From assembly GCA_948146395.1 (NCBI GenBank), contig OX411548.1, positions 32,434,912 through 32,498,911 on the forward strand: DNA of 64,000 nt, written 5' to 3'. The stretch comes from Fragum whitleyi (lineage: Eukaryota > Mollusca > Bivalvia > Cardiida > Cardiidae). Both the position numbers and the translations under genes were made by a program. The notes below the pieces were generated by a model. The model saw only the letters and a list, made by a program, of their open reading frames with translations. It made no database searches and was not told the DNA's origin. This document shows, in pieces, positions 10,971 to 21,285 of the stretch. The first letter of the stretch is position 1; each line of letters opens with the position of its first letter.

Positions 10971-11159
10971 TTGAATTTAGAATTTTTCAATTATTTTAGT
11001 CCGAAAGCACTTTGTAGCATTTGTTTTCAGTCTTACTTGTAAGATATATAGTTTTCTCGTCCAACAATGAATTTCGTTCGCTACCTCGCCGTATTTCTTG
11101 AGAAATTTGATGATTTAAAGTTGAGAATTACCCACGTCAAAAAATCGTGCATATACCAA

Positions 11160-12760
11160 GGGCGACCACTCTCATAGACGCATTTGGAAAAGAACCATCC
11201 TTGTGGTAGTACAATCATTCTGAACAAGTTTGAAGACAATCGGATAAAAACTGTGGACTTTAGAATTTTGACGAGTATTTTCTATTTTTTTTTTTTTTTT
11301 TTTTCAAAAAGTTCTATTTTGTCCCTTTTCTTATGACACTTGACGGACTGGGCCGCCCATTCTCGAAAGATACCATCCTTGTGATAGTTCAATCATTCTG
11401 AACTAGTTTTAAGTCAATCCGATGAAAAGTGTGTACTTCAGAGTGTTAATGAGGATTTTCTAATTAGAATTTGACAAGGGTCTTATTCCCATGATGCTTG
11501 AGGGATCTGACCCATTTTCAAAAGGAACGTTCCTTGTGATGTCTCCATCATTCTGACCAAGTTTGTAGACAAGCGGATAAAAACGGATGACTTGAGAGCG
11601 TTAGGGAGGAATTTCTGATTTATTTTTTTATTTATTTCATATTGCCCCTTTTCCCGTGACGCTTGCCGGAACGGACTCCTTTAAGAAACCATCCATGAGA
11701 TAGTACAATCATTCTGAGCAAGTTTGCAGTCAATCGGATAAAAACTGTGAAGTTCAGAGCGTTAACGAAAATTTTCTAATTAAATTTTAATAAGGCTCCC
11801 ATTCCTTAGACGGAACTGTCTTAGTGATAGTTTAATCATCCTGACCAAGTTAAAAGACAGTCGGATAAAAACTGTGGACTTAATAAGTGTTACAGTTAGT
11901 TACATCGTGAAATTGACATTCGTCTCAATCAAAACTATTCTTAATCGCTCAATCAGCGCCTCATTCATTCGTCTCAAACACTCACTCAAACCATTCAAAA
12001 ACGCTCAAAATGACTAAAAATATAGGATCTACAAATACCTTAAAAATCAATAAAGCAAGAACAAAATCGCGATTTCACTGACAAAATTGAAATTTTAAGC
12101 GTCTGATTGGTTCTTGAAAAAAAGAACCTATTTATAGGGCATTTATGCATATTTTATTAAAGGGAGGGTTCATCCCGATTAAAATTAGTGATATTAGATT
12201 ACCTCCTTTTGATTTCCCTCAAAACTCGCTCCTCGCACTCATTCAATTTCATTCCCAAATCATTCTAAAATCATTCATTTAGTCAATATCACGACGTTGT
12301 TTACTGAAACGGGGATTTTCTTACTAAACTTTACATTTATTCTCATATGGCCCTTTTCCCGAGACACTTGACGGATCAGACCAATTTTCGAAAGGAACCA
12401 TCCTTGTGATATTGCAATCATTCTAAGCAAGTTTGAAGTCAATTGGGTGAAAACTGTAAACTAAAGAGCGTTAACGAGGATTTTCTAATTAAACTTTGAT
12501 ATGGCTCCTTTTCCCATGATGCTTAAGGGATCTGGTCCATTTTCGAAAGGACCTATCCTTGTGGTGGTCCAATCATTCTGACCAAGTTTGATGACAATTG
12601 GATAAAAACTGTGGAGTCTAGAGCGTTAACAAGCAAAATTTAACGGACGGATGGCCAGACGGATAGACGAACAGAGGCACAGACGGCCAGATGGACAGAC
12701 GGACAGACGCCGGATGGAAAAACCGGAATCGCAATAGCTCTTCTGACCTTCGGTTTTGTT
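11160..12760. repeat. Tandem array of about 160-bp units ending in GGACAGACGG runs
   Basis: Units marked by ACCATCCTTGTGATAG / CAATCATTCTGAGCAAGTTTG recur near 11196, 11366, 11528, 11687, 11830, 12398 and 12556. The terminal block at 12640-12725 is rich in GGACGG/GGACAGACGG and is followed by GCAATAGCTCTTCTGACCTT. It is the continuation of the array cut by the LINE, and is interrupted by a MITE at 11893-12303. It is non-coding. The same end structure recurs near 52900-52975. Confidence 0.75.
11893..12303. mobile_element. MITE of the ACAGTTA / CATCGTGAAATTGAC family, copy 1
   Basis: It starts ACAGTTAGTTACATCGTG and ends near ATCACGACGTTGTTTACTG, which is the imperfect reverse complement. Internal features shared with the copy at 47799-48240 include TTAAGCGTCTGATTGGTT, GAAAACTCGCTCC.. 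and CACTCATTCAATTTCATTCC. It has no coding capacity. It sits inside a 160-bp repeat unit, so it postdates the array. Confidence 0.7.
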
Positions 12761-13509
12761 CATGATGACGTCATTTATTGAGTTCCGCTTAGATAACATT
12801 AGATAGAGTGAAATGAACGAGAGCAGGGATTTTTTTCTTGGTAATTCTTATTTAGAGGTGAAATAATCAAGCGATGATCTACCCTTATTTTTCGATTAAC
12901 AATTGAAAAGCATTTAAAAAATCAATATTGTTAGATACTCTTGGAAAATAAACTTGTGCTCTAAACCTTCACCAGGAACGGTAATCTATTTTTTTTTTGT
13001 TTGTGTGTGTTTTTTTTTCCGTTTTTCAATTTGGAAGTATCCAAATTAACTTATGTCTTTATCTTAATTATTAATTAGCGTGATTGAAAATCAGAAAATC
13101 CAATTATATTGATAAAGCATCATAATTCATTGTTAAGCAAGTGTTTTGTATTAAAATAGAAGTTTGTATTAAAATGGAAAAGCCATTCTGAATAGATTTA
13201 AATTACTTAATCTATGTATGACTATCTAATCGATAATTCTTATAAGCAAACATCTATTTTCTCATTCAATATAAGCGATAAACAATAATGAGTAAACCTA
13301 AAATCTAAATTCGTATCACCAAATAATCATCTATAACATTCCGATTGAAAATCCATAACACATTTTTAGATTGGATGGGACTCGACCAATCACATATCGC
13401 GTAATGAAATTTAAGGAAACTATATCTATTACGAATTGCCTAGAAATACATAGCTTTTTTTTTATTAAATTGCATAGTATTGTCATTCATGTGATACCTT
13501 CCAATAGAA
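12761..13509 (+). promoter_or_regulatory. Upstream region of WSC gene 1 (low-complexity, putative promoter)
   Basis: AT-rich sequence with T-runs near 12990-13020. A CCAAT box sits at 13386-13390, about 120 nt before the ATG. No TATA box stands out. Nothing else is recognised here. Confidence 0.25.
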
Positions 13510-13816
13510 ATGATTTTTTTACTCGGTATCTTTGTTTGCTTAGCGTTAACAGAGTTGTCAACGGAGAGTAATTCTACGAATTTCCAAGTAAGCTCACAAT
13601 TCCCAAAGAAAACCTGTAAAAAGAAGAGCAGATCGTTCAAAGCGATTGATATACCGAACAGCATAACCTGCGGCTCTATATGTGCCTCAAATTCTGGCTG
13701 TAAGAGTTTATTTTTCTTTCCAACAACACTCCGCTGTGATGGCTGTGAACTAACCTACGTCAGTGATGAAGACTTGGTGACCGTAGGCGATGAAACTGTA
13801 CATTACACAACTGAAA
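13510..13816 (+). CDS. WSC gene 1, exon 1 (signal peptide + six-Cys module)
   Basis: ATG at 13510; 102 codons plus one base. The donor A|gtatga at 13817 is placed by matching the paralogues, which all end in H/Y-Y-T at phase 1. The open frame runs on past the donor into a transposon whose TTAA lies 15 nt downstream. Confidence 0.85.
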
Positions 13817-16800
13817 GTATGATGAATTTGTTAAGGTGGAAGAGGACAATAGCGTTTTTGAGCTAAGTGATTAAATTTTGGTATATATATCAACTCCGAG
13901 TTAGTGTGATCTCAACTGCGTATATTTTTTTCATTTTTAATTTGGAAATTACGTTACCATGACGTCGAAGAAATGACGATTTGGCGCGCTTTCTACAAAC
14001 TACCCTAGCCCCCATTTAAATACGCTGTGCGATTTAATTAAGACATTTTTTGTTCCGCAAATTGTACCAAAATGAAACTTGATGAATGATCAAAACGAAA
14101 ACTCTATCTTAAAACTTCTGAAACTAAATATATAGACAAATGAGTTGCTTGAACCAATATTCACATTTTTTACTGTTCCAAAAATCTCACTTTTAACAAT
14201 TTTTTTTAAAAATTGGCCCGATGAAATTTGTTCATTTTTTTATATTATTTTCTACAATTCTAGTTCGATAAACAGAAAAAGTTTGAAAAGCTTTCACCGT
14301 GCTGATTTTTTATTATCCGAATTTAAAGTTTGTCATTTTGACGTTAAAACTATGACTTTAGCGTTTGAATTACACGTAATATTTTCCTATGTTTATTTGA
14401 ATGTTTTTGCGATCTATTCGAATAAAAAGATGAAAATTCACATACATGTTCAAAGGTCTTTGATGAAAGGGTCCTAAAAATTTTATTCCGATACACTGAG
14501 AACTTCGCGGTACACGTGAATTTACCTAACACAAGTGTTGCCGATCGGTGACTTCAATAGGTTTTACGTCGACGTCTCTATAAATGAAAATTGACTTTTG
14601 TAGAGGAATGAAGAGAAGAATTAGTTTAACTTTGTTCGATTCCTTCGGAACGGCATGTTCTACACCGATAAAACATACGATTTTGGGCATCGGGCCATTT
14701 TTTTAAAAATAAGTTTCAAGCTATATTTTCGAGCCGCCAAAATTGAAAAATAACGTTAATTCAATCTCGTGTTTCTATCTTTAAATATAACAATGTTCTA
14801 ATTACACGCCAATGTTCCCAATTCATTCAACTTCACTTTGGTGTATTTCATTGAATTGAATCACCTAAAATACGATATGGGTAAGCGTTTAAGAACGCTT
14901 TAGAATCATTTGTGAAAATCGCGCGAAACCGTCATTTTAACGACGTCATGGTAACGTAAATTCTAAATTGAACGTTCAAAAACACACATCGTTGAGATCG
15001 CGCTCACACAAAGTTTCCATAGATACCAATATATGTGCACTTATCTCAAAAAACGCTATTGTCCTCTTCCACCTTAATTACTTTTATTTGAGTTTATAAT
15101 TGACAGTCATTTAACCCTTTCCTGTTTTACAAAATTTTGGAACTGTCCAAATTCAAAGGTTTTGCAGACGAAAATTTAAAGTGTATTTAATTTGAAAATT
15201 AACCATTCAGTAGGGTAGAAAATAGTGTGGAAAAAGAAGAAATTGCTTGTCAGAAGCAATTTCTTCTTTTTTAACAATGTTTTCTCAATCATAAAACCAC
15301 AGGCACGTAAAAAGCAGGGATTGAACAGCAAAGGGTTAATGTTTCACAAAGCAATTCAATTGATTAATTTTATTTAATATCGTTTGTAAAAATAACAAAA
15401 AACCTAACGTAAACCGTTTGCAAATTATACCCCACTTTGCAAGCAAGTGTACGTGCGAAGTTGGGTGTAATTTGAAAACATTTTTCATCGTTATGTCATC
15501 TTGAACGTTGAACTGTTTAGTTGCAGAGCCACTGCCCATCCGAGAGGGATACAAGCTAAGTGGATGTTATTCTAAAGAATGCGGTTTATTGAAATGTCGT
15601 AGATTAGAGATCGACATGTTAAATACGACGGAGGAAGAGTGTCTCGAATTCTGCGGAGACTTTAGTGCCAGTAGCACGACGTTTGCACTACAGGTATCGT
15701 AGACCTTAAAGTTGTTCATTGTATAAAAGATTAAACGTATGTACATAAAAATACCGAATTGATTAAACGATTCATCTATAATCATCTGGAAACGAGGATT
15801 CACCGAAACTTTAGCATTTTAAGGTATAGTTTTAAAAAGATTTTATTGTTGCAAAAAATCAACAACAATCTGGGAATTCATCTTTTTTATGACATTTCAA
15901 GAAACGTATATTCCCCCATTCGTAAAATGATGTAACCCGACACATTATGACGTCATTTTCATTTTCACGAGGTTCTAAATATATTGTAAACCATATACTG
16001 TCCAAATACTTACTTTGTCACAATCTATATGAGAATTGTATGTCCCTACAGAAACATATATAGAGGTCTCTTTGCATTGCAGGTGATATTGAGTGTCGGT
16101 GTTTATACAAAACTTTTCTTATCAATAATAGAATTTTACAATATGACCGACGTTGCGGGAGTGAAAAAAGCCCGTTGAATATTTTTGATATTACACGGGT
16201 GTTATTACACTAGTGGAATAACTTTTAAATGACGTCATAATTTATGTATTGTGATGTCAGTTATAAACGGCGTTATAAGTTTCGCGGAAAATTGAAATGT
16301 CGAATTTCAAGAATTTGACGATTTTTCGCGGAAATTCGGGTCATATTATAAATAGAATATCAAATTTGTGTTCATAAAATACCGAATTTATTAAACTCGT
16401 CATCTAAAACAGAAAAAAACTCGGCACAACCTCGTTTTTATCTATTTATAGATGACTCGTTTAATAAATTCGGTATTTAATGACCACTCATTCAAAATCA
16501 TCTATTTAATGAATAGTTTGAACATAGTTTGATTGTCGAGTCCTTAGTTATATTTTCATTATAATTTCTATCTAATACAAATTATGTAGTTCGCGTAGTC
16601 AGGCCTAGACCGATGCATTTCGCCTGAAATAGATTGACCTCTATAGCGCCAATCCAATCGGAAACCCTCGTCGAATTACGGAGAAGTCCCCGGGAATTGT
16701 GAGGACTCATGAGATGCATATCTCACGAGGTTTTACATGACGTCACAAACATCTAATTGATTTTGAGTAAAACAAAATCAACGAAAGATTAAACTGAACT

Positions 16801-17771
16801 TATTATGAATTGTAAATTTACTGCTTTTTGTCATCGTATCATGGCCAAAGAACTCCATAGACTACAGGTAGGCAAGAAAGAAAATTGGTTCTTTTTTCTA
16901 GCGCATCAATTTGACTGTAGTACAACCACTAGAAGCCAAATTACCTTAAAAATAACACAAAATTCACTAATGTCCCAGGTTATTTCCAGTTTACGGAAAT
17001 GTCCGAGCGATGTTCCGATTGGCGTCAATCAGGGACCCTTGTCAAATCTAAGAAACGTACCATTGGTGCAGCCATGAAAGCGCGTCGTTTCGCACATGGA
17101 TTTACATAACTTCAAGATACTGAGATGGTGTTAATATAAAATCAACGAAATCATAATTTAACACGACATGATAATTTGATAACATTACTCCTTTCGATAC
17201 GTTTCGTTTTCAACCTATCATATGTCCAAAAGATTGTTAACTAAATGAAAAAACTTTTCATTTCTTCAAGTGTATGGACGGAAGTATACCTTATTTATTT
17301 GACCCGAATGTGACCTCTGCAAGTAGAAAAAAATTGCTTAAATAACAATTACCTACATATATATTTAATCATTTAACAATATATTTTTTACATTCAATAC
17401 TTTTGTAATTCATTCCTTTGAAAGCACGCGTACCCCCGAGTGGGAATTATCAGATTTGTATTCATCTTAATAGCAGGGGTCAGATTCGGGTCAATAAAAC
17501 TGCGCTTTACTACCTGAAGCCGAACTGACCTACCAAACGGCCTAAAATTCCTACATTTACGTATGAGGTACTTTCTAGTTTACTAAAATGTCCGAGCGAT
17601 GATCCTTATGTTGTAGCGTCACGGGCCACATATGTTTTTCAGGGTGGAACGTGTTATTGTGGTTGGAATTATAACACACTAGTTGAATCCACATGCGACA
17701 CCCCCTGTCCTGGTAACCCAAAACAAACATGCGGAGGAACAGACGCCGTAACGATGTTTTCGATCGACTGA
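13510..17771 (+). CDS. Secreted PAN-like/WSC-domain protein 1 (three coding exons)
   Basis: Coding exons 13510-13816, 15527-15693 and 17643-17771 join to 200 residues (phase-1, then phase-0 introns; donors gtatga and gtatcg; acceptors ttgcag and tttcag). Residues 1-20 form a signal peptide. Residues 30-90 have six cysteines spaced C-x17-C-x3-C-x5-C-x11-C-x2-C, resembling a PAN/Apple half-domain. Residues 111-198 are a WSC domain: GCYSKEC...CLEFC, CYCGW, C-DTP-C, GN and CGG. There are N-glycosylation sequons (NST at 21, NTT in exon 2). WSC domains are putative carbohydrate-binding modules in yeast stress sensors, Kremen and polycystin. The protein is probably extracellular and glycan-binding; its function is unknown. 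It is the first of three tandem paralogues. AATAAA follows the stop directly. Confidence 0.85.
13831..15077. mobile_element. Foldback DNA transposon (MITE-like) with TTAA target duplication, intron 1 of WSC gene 1
   Basis: The left end TTAA-GGTGGAAGAGGACAAT and the right end ATTGTCCTCTTCCACC-TTAA are inverted copies. The complementarity extends inward, with TTACGTTACCATGACGTC near 13952 pairing with GACGTCATGGTAACGTAA near 14942. The element is about 1.25 kb with long imperfect TIRs and no transposase. The TTAA duplication suggests mobilisation by a piggyBac-type transposase. Confidence 0.75.
15111..15339. mobile_element. piggyBac-type MITE, copy 1
   Basis: It is flanked by TTAA and begins CCCTTTCCTGTTTTAC and ends AACAGCAAAGGG. 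CCCTTT ends plus TTAA are a piggyBac hallmark. The internal hairpin GAAGAAATTGCTTGTCAGAAGCAATTTC is about 28 nt. It is about 229 bp and closely matches 44546-44774. Confidence 0.82.
15409..15510. mobile_element. Short palindromic MITE (AAATTATACCCC/GCTTTGCAC family), copy 1
   Basis: GCAAATTATACCCCACTTTGC and the imperfect reverse copy GCGAAGTTGGGTGTAATTTG flank a short loop, with outer arms ending TGTCATCTTGAACG. Related copies are at 32464-32590 and 53625-53700. It abuts the exon 2 acceptor of WSC gene 1 (15527) and may have donated its polypyrimidine or branch region. Confidence 0.6.
15527..15693 (+). CDS. WSC gene 1, exon 2 (first half of WSC domain)
   Basis: 167 nt, as in both paralogues. 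It encodes GC-x4-C-x4-C and C-x3-C cysteines. A second in-frame acceptor 6 nt upstream (tttag at 15520) would add two residues. The donor is CTACAG|gtatcg. Confidence 0.85.
15745..16485. mobile_element. MITE family with ATACCGAATTTATTAAAC arms, intron 2 of WSC gene 1
   Basis: AAATACCGAATTTATTAAAC near 16367-16390 pairs with GTTTAATAAATTCGGTATTT near 16459-16478, making a palindrome of about 120 bp. A further same-orientation arm (AATACCGAATTGATTAAACG) lies near 15749. Either two elements or one 730-bp element is present. It is non-coding. Confidence 0.55.
16486..17642. other. Intron 2 of WSC gene 1, remainder
   Basis: AT-rich sequence. A phrase of about 30 bp (TTTACGGAAATGTCCGAGCG / TTTACTAAAATGTCCGAGCG) occurs twice, near 16990 and 17578, the second directly upstream of exon 3. 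No gene is recognised. Confidence 0.4.
17643..17771 (+). CDS. WSC gene 1, exon 3 (second half of WSC domain, stop)
   Basis: The acceptor is tttttcag|GGTGG. It encodes GGTCYCGW, a C-x3-C pair, PGN and CGGT, and ends FSID-stop. This is the diagnostic C-terminal half of WSC. Confidence 0.88.
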   Translation, partial: GGTCYCGWNYNTLVESTCDTPCPGNPKQTCGGTDAVTMFSID

Positions 17772-17777
17772 AATAAA
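17772..17777 (+). promoter_or_regulatory. Poly(A) signal AATAAA of WSC gene 1
   Basis: AATAAA begins immediately after the TGA of exon 3, implying a very short 3' UTR. A second weak AATAAG lies about 25 nt further on. Confidence 0.45.
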
Positions 17778-18038
17778 TATATCAAAAATCAAAGTTTTAA
17801 ATAAGATACAGAACTGTATTTCTTATTTGAGAGTGTGCGTGACAATTTCAACAATTTCACATATGCTACAAGCAAAGACTCTTCCAAGCCTGTGCACCTT
17901 CAAAGTCTGACTAGAGTCTTCACTATGCACTTCGTAGATTGATAAGTTCCAAAAATCTTTGGACAATCAGACAATCTTCTATTCTCACATTTTGGCTTTT
18001 AATTCAGCCCAATGTTTGTATTTCACTATTCTATATAT

Positions 18039-18098
18039 TTTTTTTTTTTTTTTTTTTTTTTTGGGGGGGGGGTGGGGGGGGGGGGGGGGGGGCTGGGG
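18039..18098. repeat. Low-complexity T-run / G-run
   Basis: About 22 T followed by about 30 G with single interruptions. This may be genuine or may be an assembly weak point; the open frame across it is an artefact. Confidence 0.85.
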
Positions 18099-18524
18099 AG
18101 TATAACATTTATATTGCTACTCATTCATTGGATAAAATTAAGTTTCAATTCGATCAGAGTGCATTTATAATCAGAATAACAATTAAAAGTCATAAAATAA
18201 AAAAAATCTGAAGGTAAACTTCTGATTACAAATTTCCGTGGTTAGCAAGGTTTTTCGGAAATTAAAAAAATACGTAATTTGATTATTTTCTTTCGATATG
18301 TGTTATTCTGCGTAATTAAGCACATGTCTAAGCCATGACATAACTAGACAATGTTACTTTTCAATAAATAAAATTATGTCAAGATTTTTATAGCATAAAT
18401 AGTTTATATGCGTGTAGATAAATAAATCCTAAAAGAAAAAGGGTTAGCTTGCGAACGAATTTCATCGTTAGATTACCATATCCTAGTTCCTTGGCGTGGG
18501 TACCTACCTACGCTTAAACGTTTC

Positions 18525-21285
18525 AAATTTTATATGTCGACCACTTATAAAAGTGAGTAGATATTTGTACAAGAGGACCAAGATGGTCCTAGATCGCTCA
18601 CCTGAGTCTCTATGACCCCTGGGACATCACATTAATTAGATAGGCAGATGTCAAAAAGAAGATAATTGCCTAAGATTAATACCATGGAACATTTTCAGCG
18701 AAGATCAAGACAGATATGCCTTTTTGCTCTTTGATTCTATGTAATAAGGGATACACCCAGGTGGACCCCAAAAGTGACCCCAGGGTCTTGATATGAACAA
18801 ACTTGGAAGAGGTCCATAAGATGATGCTACATTCTAAATATGAAAGCTGTCTGCCTTCAGGTTTAAGAGAAGAAGATTTTTGAAGGTTTTCCCATTTTCA
18901 CGCATCGTGCTCATATGAGCAGAAAGGGATGCACCCGGGTGGGGCCCGAATATGACCCAAGGGTCTTGATATGAAAAAACTTGGAAGGGGCCCACTAGGT
19001 GATGCTACATACCAAAAATGAAAGCAGTGTGCCCTCTGGTTTCAATTAAAGAAGATTTTTAAAGATTTTTCGCTCTTTGATTCCATGTAAAAAGGGTTGT
19101 GCCCGGGTGGAGTCCAAATATGACCCCAGGGTCTTGATATGAACAAACTTGGTAGAGGTCCACTAGATGATGCTACATACAAATTATGAAAGCTGTCTGC
19201 CTTCTGGTTTCATAGAAGATTTTTGAAGATTTTCATTTTTTTACCCTTCGTGTTCATAAAAGATAAAGGGATGCACCTGTGCAAAGCCCAAATATGACCC
19301 AAAGGTCTTGATATGAACAAATTTGGTAGAGGCCCACTAGGTGATGCTACACACCAAATATTAAAGCTGTCTGCCGTCTGGTTACAGTGAAGAAGATTTT
19401 TAAAGATTTTCTTTTTTTGATTCTATGTTCTATGTAAAAAGGGTTGGGTCCGGGCAAAGCCCAAACATGACCCCAGGGTCTTGATATGAACAAACTTTGT
19501 AGAAGTCTACTAGATGATGCTTCATACCAAATATGAAAGTTGTCTGCCTTCTGGTTTCATAGAAGAAGATTTTTGAAGATTTTCATTTTTTTACCCTTCG
19601 TGCTCATAAGAGATAAAGGGATGCACCCGTGCAAAGCCAAAATATGACCCAAGGGTCTTGTTATGAACAAACTTGGTAGGGGCCCACTAGGTGATGCTAC
19701 ACACCAAATATTAAAGCTGTCTGCCATCTGGTTACAGAGAAGAAGATTTTTAAACATTTTCGCTCTTTGATTCTATGTAAAAAGGGTTGGGCCCGGGCAA
19801 AGCCCAAACATGACCCCAGGGTCTTGATATGAACAAACTTTGTAGAGGTCCACTAGATGACACTACATACCAAATATGAAAGCTGTCTGCCTTCTGGTTT
19901 CAGAGAAGAAGATTTTTTAAAGATTTTCATATTTTCACCCTTTTTGTTAAGGGTAAAGGGAAAGTTAAGGGTTGATTTCATTTATTTGAACAACTTTGGT
20001 AGAGCTTGACCCAAGGAACATTCCTGCCAAGTTTCATCAAGATTGGCCCACTGGTTTAGGAGGAGAAGATGTTTAAAGAAATTGTGGACGACGCACGATG
20101 GACGACGGACGACGCACGACTGACGCCGGACGACGGACATTCTACGATCCCAATAGCTCACCTTGAGCACTTCGTGCTCAGGTGAGCTAAAAAGGGTATT
20201 CTGATTTGTCTTAAACTCAAATGCAACGACCCATAACTTTAGTTCCACACTTTCAAGGCAATAATCAAGGATTATATTCTAAACTCCAAAAGAAACGTCC
20301 ACAAAATACAGATTGAAATAATTAAACACCTACATGCGAATTTTAATTTTTCTTTGCTTCTTTTGGTAGAACAGCCATATAGCCACAAAAATGGTGATAA
20401 GTGACTTATTTAGATTACCAAAAAAGTCAGTGTATATTGATTCCTATGTCATAAAAGTACAAATGCTACAGGGAAACCTTAATTCTGTTCCTCTTACTAT
20501 GACAACTGTCACTGCAAGATTTGGGCCTTTGAAGCTTGATTTCTTGCTTTTGAGACATGAATGAAAAATGACGTATTTTTCTTGTTCAAAAATGTATTAA
20601 TTACTTAATTTCTTGTATTTTTCCACTAGTTCATCTGAATAAGACATACTTTAGCTTTTAATCAAATAAAAGTAAAAGCAAAAAGTAAGCTTACTGAATT
20701 TTTTTTAAGGCAACAAAATATGTTGTTTTATTCTTTTCGCTTGTTTAAAGTATGTGCAATTTTCTAGTTCAATTATCTCCTAACAGCTAAGGTGCAAATT
20801 CTCAGTATATGGCATACCAAGTAAAGTATCGAGTCCTAGATAAAGATAAAAAACACTCAAAATATTTTAAGATAAGGTAACCATGATAACCAAAGTAGCA
20901 AGAGTTTTGAAAAAATGAAATTTCGCATCCTTTATGTATTAAAATTGTTCCTAACCAAAAGACAGAAAACCTTTGGAAGTATGTGTAATGAAGGATCAGT
21001 CATATAAAAAAAACTAGGAAACAAGTAAAAGTAGTAATGTGTGACATTTTTATTTCCATGGCAATCTAAAATAAGGTATCGGCTGTAAGATTTCAATATC
21101 TGCTTGATTTCAAAGCAATATATTAGGATCAGAGGTAAGAAAATATATATCATTCATATGGGGAATAGTTACTGATCCAATGTAGTTTAATGGGAAAAAA
21201 TAAAATTGCAAAATACCTTTGTTATACTGGTTAATTTGGCAGCCAAAGTTACATCCTATTTATTTAAATAGAGAAATGTAATACC
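18525..21285. repeat. Copy A of a duplicated unit, interrupted
   Basis: CGTTTCAAATTTTATATGTCGACC, then AGTGAGTAGATATTTG, then after an insert GGTATTCTGATTTGTCTTAAACTC, through to CATCAAAAGATTGGGGGCATATG. The same order occurs without interruption at 25926-27200 with high identity and scattered differences (for example ACTATGACAAC versus ACTATGGCAAC). The insert is the element at 18573-20195. Confidence 0.8.
18573..20195. mobile_element. Tandem-core element with CTCACCTGAG end and 3' hairpin, inserted in copy A
   Basis: It starts about AAGAGGACCAAGATGGTCCTAG followed by ATCGCTCACCTGAG. It contains units of about 172 bp marked by GGGTCTTGATATGAACAAAC near 18785, 18960, 19125, 19302, 19475, 19653 and 19817, then a block of GGACGACGGACGACGC. 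It ends in a near-perfect hairpin, AGCTCACCTTGAGCAC-TTC-GTGCTCAGGTGAGCT, near 20155-20190. The uninterrupted copy at 25960 gives the empty site. A terminal hairpin and no coding capacity suggest a non-autonomous Helitron-like element. This is inference. Confidence 0.75.

Larger units (their letters stand above)
5862..11160 (-). mobile_element. Near full-length non-LTR retrotransposon (CR1/L2-like LINE)
   Basis: A minus-strand LINE with an ORF1 (9696-10970), an ORF2 (6174-9605), a 3' UTR of about 310 nt and a 3' terminal ATTGA microsatellite tail at 5861-5882. The flanks are the two halves of one repeat unit. The left flank stops at GACGGATCAGA and the right flank resumes at about 11157 with GGGCGACCACTCTC, matching GGGCCGCCCATTCTC near 11350. 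This fixes the insertion as about 5.3 kb. There is no RNase H domain and there are no LTRs. An L1-type ORF1p, an N-terminal 2A-like motif, an APE endonuclease, RT and a C-terminal Cys/His finger place it in the CR1/L2 group of the Jockey superfamily; the exact clade is unresolved. Long intact frames suggest recent insertion. Confidence 0.9.

Noticed and set aside
17939..18211. Open frame with poly-Phe and poly-Gly
   Set aside because: Produced by a T-run followed by a G-run; low complexity.
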